Assembly: GCF_964355755.1 (NCBI RefSeq) | Contig: NC_092670.1 | Location: 8,307,201 to 8,371,200 of the forward strand | DNA: 64,000 nt | DNA from: Antedon mediterranea | Lineage: Eukaryota; Echinodermata; Crinoidea; Comatulida; Antedonidae | Direction: 5' to 3' | In this document: piece after piece, positions 48,201 through 59,716 of the stretch | Numbering within the stretch: the stretch's first letter is position 1 | Layout: the number at the start of each line of letters is the position of its first letter | Notes under the pieces: generated by a model | What the model was told of the DNA's origin: nothing | Database searches by the model: none | The model's input: only the letters and a program-made list of their open reading frames with translations | Translations under genes and position numbers: made by a program

Positions 48201-49494
48201 TTTGAGAACACACACAGGAGAGACACCATATGAATGTCAACATTGTGGACAGAAATTTAAACGAAATGGACATTTGAAAAGACATTTGAGAACACACACA
48301 GGAGAGACACCATATGAATGTGAACATTGTGGTAAGAAATTTAAACAAAATGGAAATTTGAAAATACATTTGATAACACACACAGGAAAGACACCATATG
48401 AATGTGAACATTGTGGAAAGAAATTTAAACAAAATGGAAATTTGAAAAAGCATTTGAGAATACACACAGGAGAGACACCATATGAATGTGAACATTGTGG
48501 TAAAAAATTTAAACAAAATGAACATTTGAAGATACATTTGAGAACACACACAGGAGAGACACCATATGAATGTCAACATTGTGGACAGAAATTTAAACTA
48601 AACTGGAATTTGAAAATTCATTTGAGAACACACACAGGAGAGACACCATATGAATGTCAACATTGTGGACAGAAATTTAAACAAAATGGAAATTTGAAAA
48701 TTCATTTGAGAACACACACAGGAGAGACACCATATGAATGTGAACATTGTGGTAAAAAATTTAAACAAAATGAACATTTGAAGATACATTTGAGAACACA
48801 CACAGGAGAGACACCATATGAATGTCAACATTGTGGACAGAAATTTAAACAAAATAGAAATTTGAAAATTCATTTGAGAACACACACAGGAGAGACACCA
48901 TATGAATGTGAACATTGTGGTAAGAAATTTAAACAAAGTGGAAGTTTGAAGATACATTTGAGAACACACACAGGAGAGACACGGTATGAATGTCAACATT
49001 GTGGACAGAAATTTAAACAAAATGGACATTTGAAAATGCATTTGAGAACACACACAGGAGAGACACCATATGAATGTGAACATTGTGGTAAGAAATTTAA
49101 ACAAAATGGAAATTTGAAAATACATTTGATAACACACACAGGAGAGACACGGTATGAATGTGAACATTGTGGTAAGAAATTTAAACAAAATGGAAATTTG
49201 AAAATGCATTTGAGAACACACACAGGAGAGACACCATATGAATGTGCACATTGTGGTAAGAAATTTAAACACAATGGGGGCTTGAAAAGACATTTGAGAA
49301 TACACACAAGAGAGGCACCATATGAATGTGAACATTGTGGTAAGAAATTTAAACAAAATGGGGTTTTGAAAAGACATTTGAGAACACACACTAGAAAGGC
49401 ACCATATGAATGTGAACATTGTGGAACGAAATTTACACGGAATGCTACTTTGAATGCACATTTAAAAACACATAACACACCTTATGAAATTTAA
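45241..49494 (+). CDS. C2H2 zinc-finger protein, type I copy C, 41 finger units
   Basis: Intact 1,417-codon frame, a giant predicted DNA-binding protein. N-terminal family finger (residues 5-28), CELC linker, nine 25-residue degenerate units (45,382-46,056), then 41 finger units of about 28 residues. Units 2, 3, 8, 12 and 21 have lost a Cys ligand (for example CEHGG, REHCG, CEHWG); the other 36 look intact. Units 7-14 recur as units 20-27, exactly 1,092 bp (13 fingers) apart, so a block was duplicated internally. Variation concentrates at helix positions -1, 3 and 6 (QNGNLKI, QSGSLKI, QNEHLKI, HNGGLKR, LNWNLKI) on a nearly constant scaffold. It ends THNTPYEI. No KRAB/BTB/SCAN/ZAD domain. The start follows an acceptor, so a non-coding upstream exon is likely. 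Confidence 0.92.
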   Translation: MKYKCEHCGVKLEFSDLKEHLGLHNHSKEIKCELCEDTIDKCKLHNQTPYECDHEEEGNRNLKKHLSTNTGETPYECEHEKEGNRNLKKHLSTNTGETPYECEHEKEGIRNFKKHLSTNTGETPYECEHEKEGNKNLKKHLSTNTGETPYECEHEKEGNWILKKHLSTNTGETPYECEHEKEGNWNLKKHLSTNTGETPYDCEYEKGGNRTLKKHLSTNTGETTYECEHEKERNLNLKKHLSTNTGETPCECEHEKEGNWILKTHLSTKTGETPYECEHCGKKFKQSWNLKMHLRKHTRATPYENCGMKFNQNLKILLRKYTGETPYDCEHGGKKFKQNVNWKIHLRKHKREAPYECEHCGVKFTRNATLSAHLKTHNTPYECEHCGKKFKWKLTLETHLRTHKREASYECENCGKKFRKNVNLKMHLRIHTRETPYECEHCGKKFKQYGNLKMHLRTHKIETPYEREHCGKKFKQSGSLKIHLRTHTGETPYECEHCGKKFKQSGSLKIHLRTHTGETPYECQHCGQKFKQNGNLKMHLRTHTGKTPYECEHCGKKFKQNEHLKIHLRTHAGETPYECEHWGMKFKQSGSLKIHLRTHTGETPYECEHCGKKFKQNGHLKMHLKTHTGETPYECQHCGQKFKRNEHLKRHLRTHTGETPYECEHCGKKFKQNGNLTIHLRTHTGEAPYECAHCGKKFKHSGDLKKHLRIHTGEAPYECEHCGKKFKQNGVLKRHLRTHTRKAPYECQHCGQKFKQNGNLKMHLRTHTGETPYECEHCGKKFKQSGSLKIHLRTHTGETPYECQHCGQKFKQYGNLKMHLRTHKIETPYEREHCGKKFKQSGSLKIHLRTHTGETPYECEHCGKKFKQSGSLKIHLRTHTGETPYECQHCGQKFKQNGNLKMHLRTHTGKTPYECEHCGKKFIQNEHLKIHLRTHAGETPYECEHCGMKFKQSGSLKIHLRTHTGETPYECEQCGKKFKQNGHLKMHLRTHTGETPYECQHCGQKFKRNGHLKRHLRTHTGETPYECEHCGKKFKQNGNLKIHLITHTGKTPYECEHCGKKFKQNGNLKKHLRIHTGETPYECEHCGKKFKQNEHLKIHLRTHTGETPYECQHCGQKFKLNWNLKIHLRTHTGETPYECQHCGQKFKQNGNLKIHLRTHTGETPYECEHCGKKFKQNEHLKIHLRTHTGETPYECQHCGQKFKQNRNLKIHLRTHTGETPYECEHCGKKFKQSGSLKIHLRTHTGETRYECQHCGQKFKQNGHLKMHLRTHTGETPYECEHCGKKFKQNGNLKIHLITHTGETRYECEHCGKKFKQNGNLKMHLRTHTGETPYECAHCGKKFKHNGGLKRHLRIHTREAPYECEHCGKKFKQNGVLKRHLRTHTRKAPYECEHCGTKFTRNATLNAHLKTHNTPYEI
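45382..46056 (+). repeat. 75-bp coding minisatellite, 9 degenerate zinc fingers
   Basis: Nine 25-residue units in frame, consensus CEHEKEGNRNLKKHLSTNTGE. Compared with unit A, nearly all carry STNT, and internal variants differ (GIRNF, GNWIL, ERNLN). This points to independent expansion or homogenisation after the duplication. Confidence 0.9.
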
Positions 49495-50780
<1,286 letters not shown>

Positions 50781-51033
50781 ACTGTACTGTATAAATGTTA
50801 ATGTTCTGTGTGTTACTGTTTTTTGTTTTGTTTAAAGTACACACACACTTTCAATTCTAAATGTACACTCTTTTACTTACTAGTTAGTAAATTGTTGTTA
50901 TAACATTTATTATAATACTATGATACCTAGGACTTAATTATTGTATTATTTTAATTTACTTTATTATAACATTATACATTTTTGGTTTTGTTTACACTTT
51001 GTTTGGTTTGTGATGATATTTTTTTCAAAATTT

Positions 51034-51425
51034 ATAATAAACCCTTAATAAGATTTATAATGTACAGTAGCCTTCCTATGTAATAAAGCCTTTCTATGAT
51101 TTTTAATGTACAGTAGCCTTCCTATGTAATAAACCCTTACTAAGATTTATAATGTACAGTAGCCTTCCTATGTAATAAAGCCTTTCTATGATTTTTAATG
51201 TACAGTAGCCTTCCTATGTAATAAAGCCTTACTAAGATTTATAATGTACAGTAGCCTTCCTATGTAATAAAGCCTTACTAAGATTTATAATGTACAGTAG
51301 TAGCCTTCCTATGTAATAAACCCTTTCTATGATTTATAATGTAGAGTAGCCTTCCTATGTAATAAAGCCTTTCTATGATTTATAATGTACAGTAGCCTTC
51401 CTATGTAATAAAGCCTTTCTATGAT
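51034..51425 (+). repeat. 46-bp tandem repeat carrying nine AATAAA signals
   Basis: AATAAA at 51,036, 51,082, 51,128, 51,174, 51,220, 51,266, 51,315, 51,361 and 51,407. The unit is taataaagcctttctatgat, ttataatgtacagtag, ccttcctatg. Sub-types with aagcctttctatgat and acccttactaagat alternate in the first half, suggesting a 92-bp higher-order step. Units A and B have one and a half copies. Confidence 0.9.
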
Positions 51426-52003
51426 TTTTAATTCAAAGTAAGAGTTTTCTTTTATAGTCGGTTTTTGTAACAATAAAATCAAGTTTTATTCATATATATT
51501 CAAGATGCTGTATAATTTACTATTTTCTTTGTGTATATTTGTAAACACATGGCGACACAAGAAGGGATAGATAGATAGTAGTTTGTATTTTATATTTATA
51601 TATGTTATGTTTTGGGAAAAAAGTGTATACTGTAGTCATTAGAATTTTAAAGTACTGTAGTTATATTATAGATAACTGATTTTGCTGCAGTTTTGCAATC
51701 GATCAGAAAATTCAAAACTTAATGTTGTTACGTGTTGGCAAAAGAATTGACACAACAATGTAACACTCAATCCAAGGAGTAACAACTCTCTTCTAAATCC
51801 AATTATTTAATTAAAGTGGAATTTCAATACAATTCTACATAATTGGCGTTATACAGTATACTGTAAAGGCAGTGACGATCCACTATTAGATCTCTAGATA
51901 AAGCCTTTCCCCACCCACTCTACACAATGGTAGAGTGGGTCGGTTATAATGTCTCGGGTCGTTACTCAACAAGTACTCTTACAGCATCTAAATAGATAAT
52001 TCA

Positions 52004-52154
52004 ATTTGCATAATTATACTCTCAACCAATCAAATACCGTAAATAAGTACTTGTCTGCCAGTCTATGATCCTATTTATTGCTGAGGAATGCCATTCAGTT
52101 GTATACAGTGGCAGCGAGAGAACGACTGAGGAAGACGATAATTATCATTGAGGT
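52004..52154 (+). promoter_or_regulatory. Probable promoter and first exon of type II copy C
   Basis: ATTTGCAT (52,004-52,011), CTCAACCAATCAAAT (CCAAT at 52,026), ggcagcgagagaacgactga, donor GT at 52,153. Confidence 0.5.
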
Positions 52155-52183
52155 AGGTACACGTTCCTAAACTGAAATATTGA

Positions 52184-52430
52184 TTATGAGACAATCGGCG
52201 TGTGTGTTTCTTATAATTGTTAGCAGGATTACTCGAAAATGTATTGCCGATTTTCATATGATTTTAAAGGATAGGTTCATAGCTGTATGGGAACACGTTA
52301 TTCAATTTCATATGACTAGTAGATCAAATATCAAGCTGACCACAGCAATGGAAAGTTTCACCATAGGGATTTTCATTCCTTATTACGTATTTGTTGATAT
52401 GTGGCATTGGCCCTCGCAATTAACACTCTA
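52184..52430 (+). mobile_element. H1 Helitron relic in type II intron, unit C
   Basis: atgagacaatcggcgtgtgt, gttagcaggattactcg, and gcaattaacactctaac in order, as in units A and B. The open frame is incidental. Confidence 0.4.
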
Positions 52431-52823
52431 ACTATCTATTTTGTTGGTAACTTATTGTATAGGGCTTGGTTCTATTTGATACGGCTTGGTAATTAGGAGG
52501 ACCCCGATTTATGTTTCTTTTCCCAGAAAAATAGTAGGCCTAATGCCTTAAAATAACGCAAGCTAATATCACTCAAATTAATCCGTTACCATTAGGCCTC
52601 AGTAAATCTAATTAAAACAAAAGCTGTATACACGACATTAAAGTCGCAATTTAATCGAATACGCCAATTTTAAATTCTTTGACATTATTCTGTTACAAAA
52701 CTACTGTATTTACATAAGTTTGTTTTTCAATATAGTGTAGCTAACATGAATAGTACTACTAAGTATAGTTGGAGGAAGTAGATTTATAATTTTGAAAACT
52801 GTATTTTTTTTATAGATTTATTG

Positions 52824-54198
52824 ATGAATGAATACGACTTCAACAAAGAAGAATTTAACAGTGTAAATACCAACATGAAAGGCAAATGTGAACACTGTGG
52901 AGATGAATTTGAGTTCAGGGATTTAAAGGAACATTTAGGAATACACGTACATAGTAAAGAGTTTAAATGTGAAAATTCCGAGGATTTTCTGCTAAATGAC
53001 CAAACACCATATTATGTCTTTGAACATTGTAGGCCTAGAATTGAAGAAAGTAAACATTTTGGACTACCCATTGTCGAAAAAACTTCATATGAATTTGAAC
53101 ATTGTCGAAATGACGAAAGTGAGAATTCAAGTAACACTGCCGTAGAAGCTTCGTATGAATTAGAACATTGTCGAAATGAAGAAAATGAGAATTTGGGAAA
53201 CACTTCTGAAGAAACATCGTATACTGAATCTGAGGAAAATTGTGGAACTGAAGAAAGGGGTAATTTGGGAATTTACACTTTCGAAGAAACTTCGTTTGGT
53301 TGTGAAAATTGTGGGAAACAATTTAATAAAAGTGATGATTTAAAAAAACATTTTAAAATTCACACAAGAGAGACACAACATGAATGTGAACATTGTGGGA
53401 AGACATTTAAACAGAATGCGAATTTGAAAAAGCATTTGAGAATACACACAGGAGGAGCACCATTTGAATGTAAACACTGTGGGAAGAATTTTAAAGAAAG
53501 GGGGAATTTAAACAAGCATTTGCGGATGCATACAGGAGAGAAACCATATGATTGTGAATACTGTGGGAAGAAATTTAGATCTAGTGTAAATTTGACAAAA
53601 CATTTGAGAGTACACACAGGAGAGAAGCCATATGAATGTGAACAGTGTAAAAGGAAATTTAAACACAGTGGGCAATTAAAAATACATTTTAGAACTCACA
53701 CAGGGGAGACACCGTATGGATGTGAACATTGTGGAAAGAAATTTAAACAGAGAGTGATTTTGAGAGAACATTTGAGAATACACACAGGAGAGAAACCATA
53801 TGAATGTATATTTTGCGCGAAGAACTTTAGAACTAGTAGTTATTTAAATGAGATTACACACAGGATGCAAATCGTATGAATGTGAATATTGTGGACAGAA
53901 ATTTATCACTAATGGGACTTTAAAAAAACATTTGAGAATTCACACCGGAGAGACACCTTATGAATGTGAGCATTGTGGAAAGAAATTTAAACATAATGGA
54001 TATTTAAAATTACATTTGAGAATACACACGGGAGAGAAACCATATAAATGTGAACAATGTGGAATACAATTTCAATGGGATAAAACCTTCAAAAGGCATC
54101 TAAAAACACACACACACAGACACTCTTTAAATGAAAACACTGTGCTATCATCTTTAAATTCAATTACATTATTACCAATCAATCAATTACAAAATTAG
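52824..54198 (+). pseudogene. C2H2 zinc-finger gene, type II copy C, one frameshift
   Basis: Best preserved type II copy. An acceptor (tttttttatag) ends at 52,815; ATG 52,824. N-terminal family finger (MKGKCEHCGDEFEFRDLKEH), linker with FEHCRNDESEN and LEHCRNEENEN repeats, then seven fingers in frame to FRTSSYLN. There, 8 nt (atacattt, present in copy B at 21,642) are missing, and the frame ends at TGA 53,879. The last three fingers and the LPINQLQN terminus remain open in another frame (53,848-54,198). As it stands it would encode a protein of about 351 residues with six and a half array fingers, which might still be made. Confidence 0.85.
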
Positions 54199-54647
54199 AA
54201 CTTACATATTTATTTTCACTCTGATTGTTAAAGCATTTGATTGAAAAGATGGAATATCTCAATATAAAATATAAGATATGAGGCACATATATTTTTTATT
54301 CTGTAGATGGATTCATGACAGAGAAATCAGTTAACTGAACATTTTGTTTAAGTTTTTCATATCTCCCTTTATTTTATGTTAATGTAAAGTGTATGGATTT
54401 TATGTATCGTATTCCTCGTTTTCGTCAGTCACAAAATAGTTTAATTATTATTTGTACAGTGTTACCGCTAGAATAGGCCTAAATAGTAACAATCGGTAAT
54501 ATTACGTGTGTTTACTCGCTTTTGAAATCTTTTCAATGCATATTAAAGAGAAATAATATCAAATTGCACCATTCTAAAAATATTAACAGTAAATATTCGT
54601 GCAACAACTTTTTTAAACAAAATTAACTAGGGCAACTACATTGTAAA

Positions 54648-55284
54648 CTAGAAAGCCACTCCGAGAGGGCATACCTCCGCCTACTGTAAAATTCTCCTAC
54701 ATAAGATTTCTCCGGTAAACAAAAATATATATATATATATATTTGTGTGTGTCTTAATGCTGTTTGTGATTTAGGTTAATTTCAGTACAAGCATGTGTAT
54801 GCGAGTTTGGTGTAATGGTTATGTAACAAGCCTTTCAGTTAACAATAGCTTCAGTTGACTAACAATAGCAACGCGAAAATCAAACGAGTGAATTTGAAAA
54901 GAAATAGGTTTTCTACTCGCATCAAAAAATGTGCACATTAAATCAAATTATGTTTCAAAATTACAAATCACAAATTATAACTCTTGCCTCTTGTTCAAAA
55001 ATTAAGTTTTTTGGACAAGTAGTTCTCGAGAAAATTTAAGTTTACTTGTTACTTTAAGACTGCTCGCCGGCTTTTGAAAAATTCTGTCCTATCTTTTAAC
55101 ACTAGCAGGTCTAAAAAAGTATACTAAAAAGGGGTCCAAATTTAATGGAATGGTCCTTGACCACATATCTATCTGTCTATTCATTTTGGTAAAGATCTTG
55201 TAATTACTTTTTGAGTAATCCTGCTAACAAACAAACAAACAAACACACGCTACCGATTACATATACCTCCTTGGCGGAGGTAAA
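54648..55284 (-). mobile_element. Non-autonomous Helitron, family H1 (637 bp)
   Basis: Present in unit C, absent at the same point in unit B (cattgtaaa|ttattgc at about 22,456). Minus strand: starts TTTACCTCCGCCAAGG and contains (GTTT)n gttagcaggattactc. It ends ctctcggagtggctttCTAG|T, a typical Helitron 3' end with an imperfect hairpin. The 5' dinucleotide is TT rather than TC. It contains a decayed tRNA-like segment (about 54,808-54,850). Confidence 0.65.
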
Positions 55285-55508
55285 TTATTGCATCTCTAAA
55301 TTATTTATGGAGTGCTACAATGACATGACTGATCTATTATATTATTTAAGTTATTGAAATGTTATTCCAATGTGATTTCATTATAACAGTGTGTACAATG
55401 TTATAGGCTTTGATTTATTTTTATATTTGCTTTCATTTTAATTACTTATATGTATGCAATCGTGTTTTCAATCAAATAGTTTATAGGCCAGTGTGTTTTG
55501 GAGTATAT

Positions 55509-55572
55509 CGCAAAAATAATAGCAGTTTGTACAGTAGGTCAGTGGTGTAGGAAAGAGTGGTATCGCACAAAA
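55509..55572. repeat. Single ancestral unit of the 56-bp satellite
   Basis: gcaaaaataatagcagtttg through gagtggtatcgcacaaaatt: just over one copy, flanked by the same sequences that flank the 28-copy array in unit B. Confidence 0.9.
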
Positions 55573-55667
55573 TTCCAACAATGCAGAATTACCAATTTAT
55601 TTGGTTATGTAGTTTGCAATGTTTAATATCTCTGTTTCATTTGATTTAATATAAAAGTGGAAATTAC

Positions 55668-55673
55668 AATAAA
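55668..55673 (+). terminator. AATAAA downstream of type II copy C
   Basis: Same context as 24,353 (ggaaattacaataaaat). Candidate 3' end of the type II transcript. Confidence 0.35.
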
Positions 55674-56049
55674 ATGTTGATTGCCTTATTTAAATTTAAT
55701 GTTTCTTCATTTATTTATTTGACCAAAAAACAATAATGTAAAACAAAACTGAGGAGGAGAATCGGTCAGGACGGTAAAGCAAAGATTTATAATATTCAAA
55801 AACAGCATATAAAACAAGGAAAAAAATAATTTAGTGATTTAGAGAAAGATTTATAATTGCCCAGAAGGACTCAGAGTCAATTGATGATAAAATATAAAGC
55901 TCTGTCTACATAGCACTATCAACATTTTATGTGACAAAAAATGTGCGGACGTGATGATGTCATATACCATATTTGGGCATTTCACTACCATATTTGGGCA
56001 AATCACACTTTTAGTTTGATAAGACAAAGCTATAGGAAGAGATTCAGAA

Positions 56050-56640
56050 ACAGCTAATTAATATTCAAATTAAAACTGTTTATTGCAACAAGGTAAGCAT
56101 TGTTATATTTACAAAATAACAACTACAATTCATTTCGTCACTTTGACGAATTATTTGTGATCATTGTGAAAACATAATTTTACTGACGTTTCATTTTTTA
56201 AAAATAAAATATGAGCGCAAAACATTGATATATTCCATCCATGACCACCTGATGCATAGGCCTACTATTATAGAGTGCTGCTATTAGTGTCGTATTTAAT
56301 ATATACAGTACATTATATACGGTATCTATATACAGTGTAGCATAGGTGAAATTACGTGACCCACACTATGTTCTAATGTTTTGGTATGATGATGACAATT
56401 TCGGAAGATAATGATTTGAGCAAAAGATATAACTCTTTTAAAATGTTTATAACTTTGACGAAAGACATGATAAAACTACATTTTAATTCAATTGACCATT
56501 CATATCTACATTTCAGCAGCTTTCTAATAAGTTATAAACATCATTAATTCTGAGGAGATGTAAGATATTCAAATATACGGTGTAAGTAAAAGTACGTAAT
56601 AACATTTTAATTTTGTAGGCGTGACGTGACGTCATAAAAT
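56050..56640 (-). mobile_element. Retroelement tail plus truncated H2 Helitron, unit C
   Basis: Counterpart of 24,755-25,262: cgtcactttgacgaattatt hairpin, then ggtgaaattacgtgaccc and tcatatctacatttcagc. Diverges from unit B after about 56,520. Confidence 0.45.
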
Positions 56641-56875
56641 TTGAAACTTATGAGTAATATTGGTTGAGCAAGCACACATTTTTTCAAACATATAAATATT
56701 AGGCCTATTGTTTTTAAAACTAATAATATTAACATAAAAATATTTTTTAATTGGATATAATAACTTTAAAAGACCTCTACAAAACAAAAATGCAATAAAA
56801 AAAAACATGATTTGTTTTAATTTACACGTTTTATTAAGAAATTATATTATTAGGTGATCATTTAGAATAAAATGA

Positions 56876-58372
56876 TCACCTATTGTTATTGTATGAAATC
56901 TTTAAAGTTATTATTGTTTCTGTACACTATTTTGTGTAACAATTATCTCAAAAAGTTTAATGTCAATGATTACCAACATTTTACAATATCTTTCAAATAC
57001 CGTAACTTAGTCCTAATAAGCTTTTCAGCGTGATCACTTATCCGTGACGTCATTTATACGCCATTTTCTGAAATCACATTATCAATCATATCTCCATAAT
57101 TCATTATCATATATTAATGAAATTTATTACACGTAAACTTCAGGTCAAGGGTAAAAATATTGGCAAGTAAAAACGCACGCGCACGTAGGGTCATGCGCGT
57201 AAAATCGCGCGTTCAAAATTTAAAAAGCTCAAAATTAAGTTTTAATCAATTTAGAGCATGAATTAGGCCATTTGCGTGTTTCAAAAAATTACTGCGCAAA
57301 AATACGTTTTTGAGCGCGCGATTTTTAAAAAGCGTAAAAATACGAATCCTTAGTACATTCACCGAATTTGAGTTTGTTCCGACTTAAAATAACGCTATAC
57401 GAGCATGTTAAAAATGACAAAATGCGCACATTAACTGCAGAAAAGTGCTGAAAATGATGAAGAATAAGGCATTTTTAAAATGAAAATCATTCTTCAGAAT
57501 GCACGATGACCCCAATTTTTTTTAATTATTCTAGAAGCCATTGAGTTTTAGATATAAATTCATTTACACATTTGACGTACAAAATGTTGTGAGGTCACCA
57601 AAAATGGCCACTCGAATTTAAAAATTTGGTTTTTTTCTCTTTTGTCATAGATTATCACATTCAACTGAGCGCATCTCGGTTATTTTGTGCCCGATTTTCG
57701 CTAAATTTTTTGTATATGTTTGCTCAATTAATTATCTTTCTCATGAGTTGTCAAAATTTTCATTTTGATGACGTCATCACGCGTAAAAACTTGAATAACG
57801 TAGGTCGTGTAATTTCACCTACACCATACATTTGAATATCTTACAGCTCTTCCGAATTAAATGGGACCTTGATGATTATAATTTATCATGAAAGCTGATG
57901 AAATATATATGAATTCATATAAAAATTAAGCCTATCGGATGTTTTGACGTTATGAAATGGCCAGTTGAAGTTAAAAAGTAGTTTTTTTTCTCTCTTTCGT
58001 CAAATTTATACAAATTTCAAAGAGTGCGCAGTGCGCTTCTACGTGCCAAATTTTCTTCCAAATCTTATAATATTTTGCTCAATTCATTATCTTTCGAAAT
58101 TGTGATCTTCAAATTTATTTTGACAACGTCATCATTCCAAAAAGTTAGAACATGATGTGGGTCCCGTAATTTCACCTATTCTACACTGTATATGGATATA
58201 CAGTATACTATACATATTATATATGACATATAATAGGAACAACTTGGCACTATAAGCATTATATGCATCATGTCATAGGATGGCGTACATCAGCTTTTTA
58301 CGATCGTATTTTAACGTATGCATGTTTAAAAATTTCAATAAAATGATAAAAATGATCACCTATAATTCCTAG
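56876..58372 (+). mobile_element. Non-autonomous Helitron, family H2 (1,497 bp)
   Basis: Starts aaatga|TCACCTATTGTTATTG and ends tcacctataattcCTAG|T at 58,372. It lacks the terminal hairpin that the inverted relative at 8,820-10,389 carries. Internally, two diverged modules of about 0.4 kb follow each other (tcaattaattatcttt / tcaattcattatcttt, each followed by a gacgtcatc / aacgtcatc word and a tgtaatttcacct / cgtaatttcacct word). Non-coding. Confidence 0.6.
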
Positions 58373-59400
58373 TTATTATTATATTATTAGACGTGAAATT
58401 ACACACATTTAAGGGACGGATGGAGGGACATGGTAGACATTTTTTTTGGCCGTTTTACGAATAATTTTTCGATAATAATTCATCTAAAAAAGCTACACCC
58501 ATTCCATTTGTATTGTGGTGACAATAAACAATAGACATAAAAAAGTAAAATAGACAATTCGCCTTATTTCTTTATTTCTGTTTTTACTGTATTTCATAAC
58601 AATAAGCATACAAAGTCAACAGACAATATGGTTTCATTCTAATTCAATAGCACGAGACATAATGCGACACGTCAATGAATTATGATTTTTAAAAAATGTA
58701 TTACATAATCGTAATAATATCTTTCAGTGCAATATAGTGTATAAAAAAGCTCAGTAAAGTCTCTCACTGATGATTTTAACTGGCACCCAAACAAATATTC
58801 CCAATTTACTCATTCATAATTATTAACATATTGAAGTCTTCTTCGTAAGCTACTGGTTGTGTCCTGAAAATATAGATAAAAATCGTTACAAATGCAAACA
58901 GGTTTATAAATTCGAACTGCTACACGTACCGACTGCTGAAAGAGAGTTAAATCTGACAGTTAAGTCTCAATCCTACAATAGCATCCATTTTCGTATGCTT
59001 TATGCATAATTGACGCGCCATACACCACGATCGATATTGTTAAAAATTGACCTTGTCAGTTCAATGGTATTGTAGTTACTGTAGTTGAATTGTTTTGACA
59101 TGTTGACCTACGTCGACTTTTTATTGTAATTGTTATTTTCTATATCATGTTTTTTGTTGTTGTATATTTCTCTTGGATGCACCTTCCATTTGGTCGAGTG
59201 CCACTGTTGTAAAAGTGTAATCTCCAAATAAATTATTATTATTATTATTGACACGCGACCGAAATGAAACGCGATCGAGATGATCGTATTCCCTTTAGGT
59301 ATGGGTATAACTATGCCTTTTGTTTGTTAACATCTTTGATTGGCTGATTTGTTTTATTATGTAATTTTGTGACTTATATATGTTATCCTTTGTTACAATT
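58373..59400. other. Intergenic stretch with possible retroelement tail
   Basis: No gene seen. At 59,185-59,250 tcgagtgccactgttgtaaa is followed by ccaaataaatt(att)n, the look of a LINE/SINE 3' tail. Confidence 0.35.
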
Positions 59401-59444
59401 CTTTTCAGCTGATGATGGGCTATGCCCGAAACATGTCGTTAAAA
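59401..59444 (+). ncRNA. Hammerhead-like ribozyme motif (Penelope type), plus strand
   Basis: CTGATGA (59,409-59,415), a GGGC-TAT-GCCC stem, GAAA (59,428-59,431), palindromic ACATGT and then C at 59,437, the predicted cleavage base. These are the boxes of a type I hammerhead with a tiny self-complementary stem III, as reported in Penelope-like elements. Stem I is poor (G-G at the first pair), and one extra T lies between CTGATGA and stem II. Probably a decayed copy. Confidence 0.45.
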
Positions 59445-59675
59445 TAAATCTATATTGAGGCAGTTTTAACTTATTTGATCTTGATTTTTTTCTATATCCT
59501 GCCTATGCAGCTCTTTGATTCATAAATATATATATATATAATTATATAAATCCAAAGGCAAATTACTGAAAAAAATGACAATGCTGTGGGTATCAGTGGC
59601 TGGATCTCAATGGAGATACAAAAATAAAAAGCGAAAAGCTAAATCAAAACGATAAAGTAAACAGCCAGAAAAGTT

Positions 59676-59716
59676 AGCAGAGCTTTCGGGCAACACTAGC
59701 CCTTCATCAGTGCAAG
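59676..59716 (-). ncRNA. Hammerhead-like ribozyme motif (Penelope type), minus strand
   Basis: On the minus strand: GCA|CTGATGA, then an AGGGC...GCCC stem with loop tagtgtt, GAAA, palindromic AGCT, and C|TGC. Stem I pairs GCA with TGC, stem II pairs GGGC with GCCC, and stem III would form between two molecules. One unpaired A precedes stem II. Better formed than the plus-strand motif 270 bp away; the pair probably marks the ends of Penelope-like fragments. Confidence 0.5.

Noticed and set aside
46522-48579. Very long minus-strand open frame (685 codons) opposite the finger array, and similar ones at 1.5-2.9, 30.0-30.7 and 48.6-49.5 kb
   Set aside because: They are mirror images of the 84-, 75- and 30-bp periodic coding repeats. 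Because the period is a multiple of three, an accidental open antisense frame is repeated. They consist of reverse-complement linker words and show no independent conservation.
57626-57835. Short open frame in H2 Helitron
   Set aside because: Composition and position match the non-coding Helitron body. Not conserved in the inverted copy at 9.4-9.6 kb.
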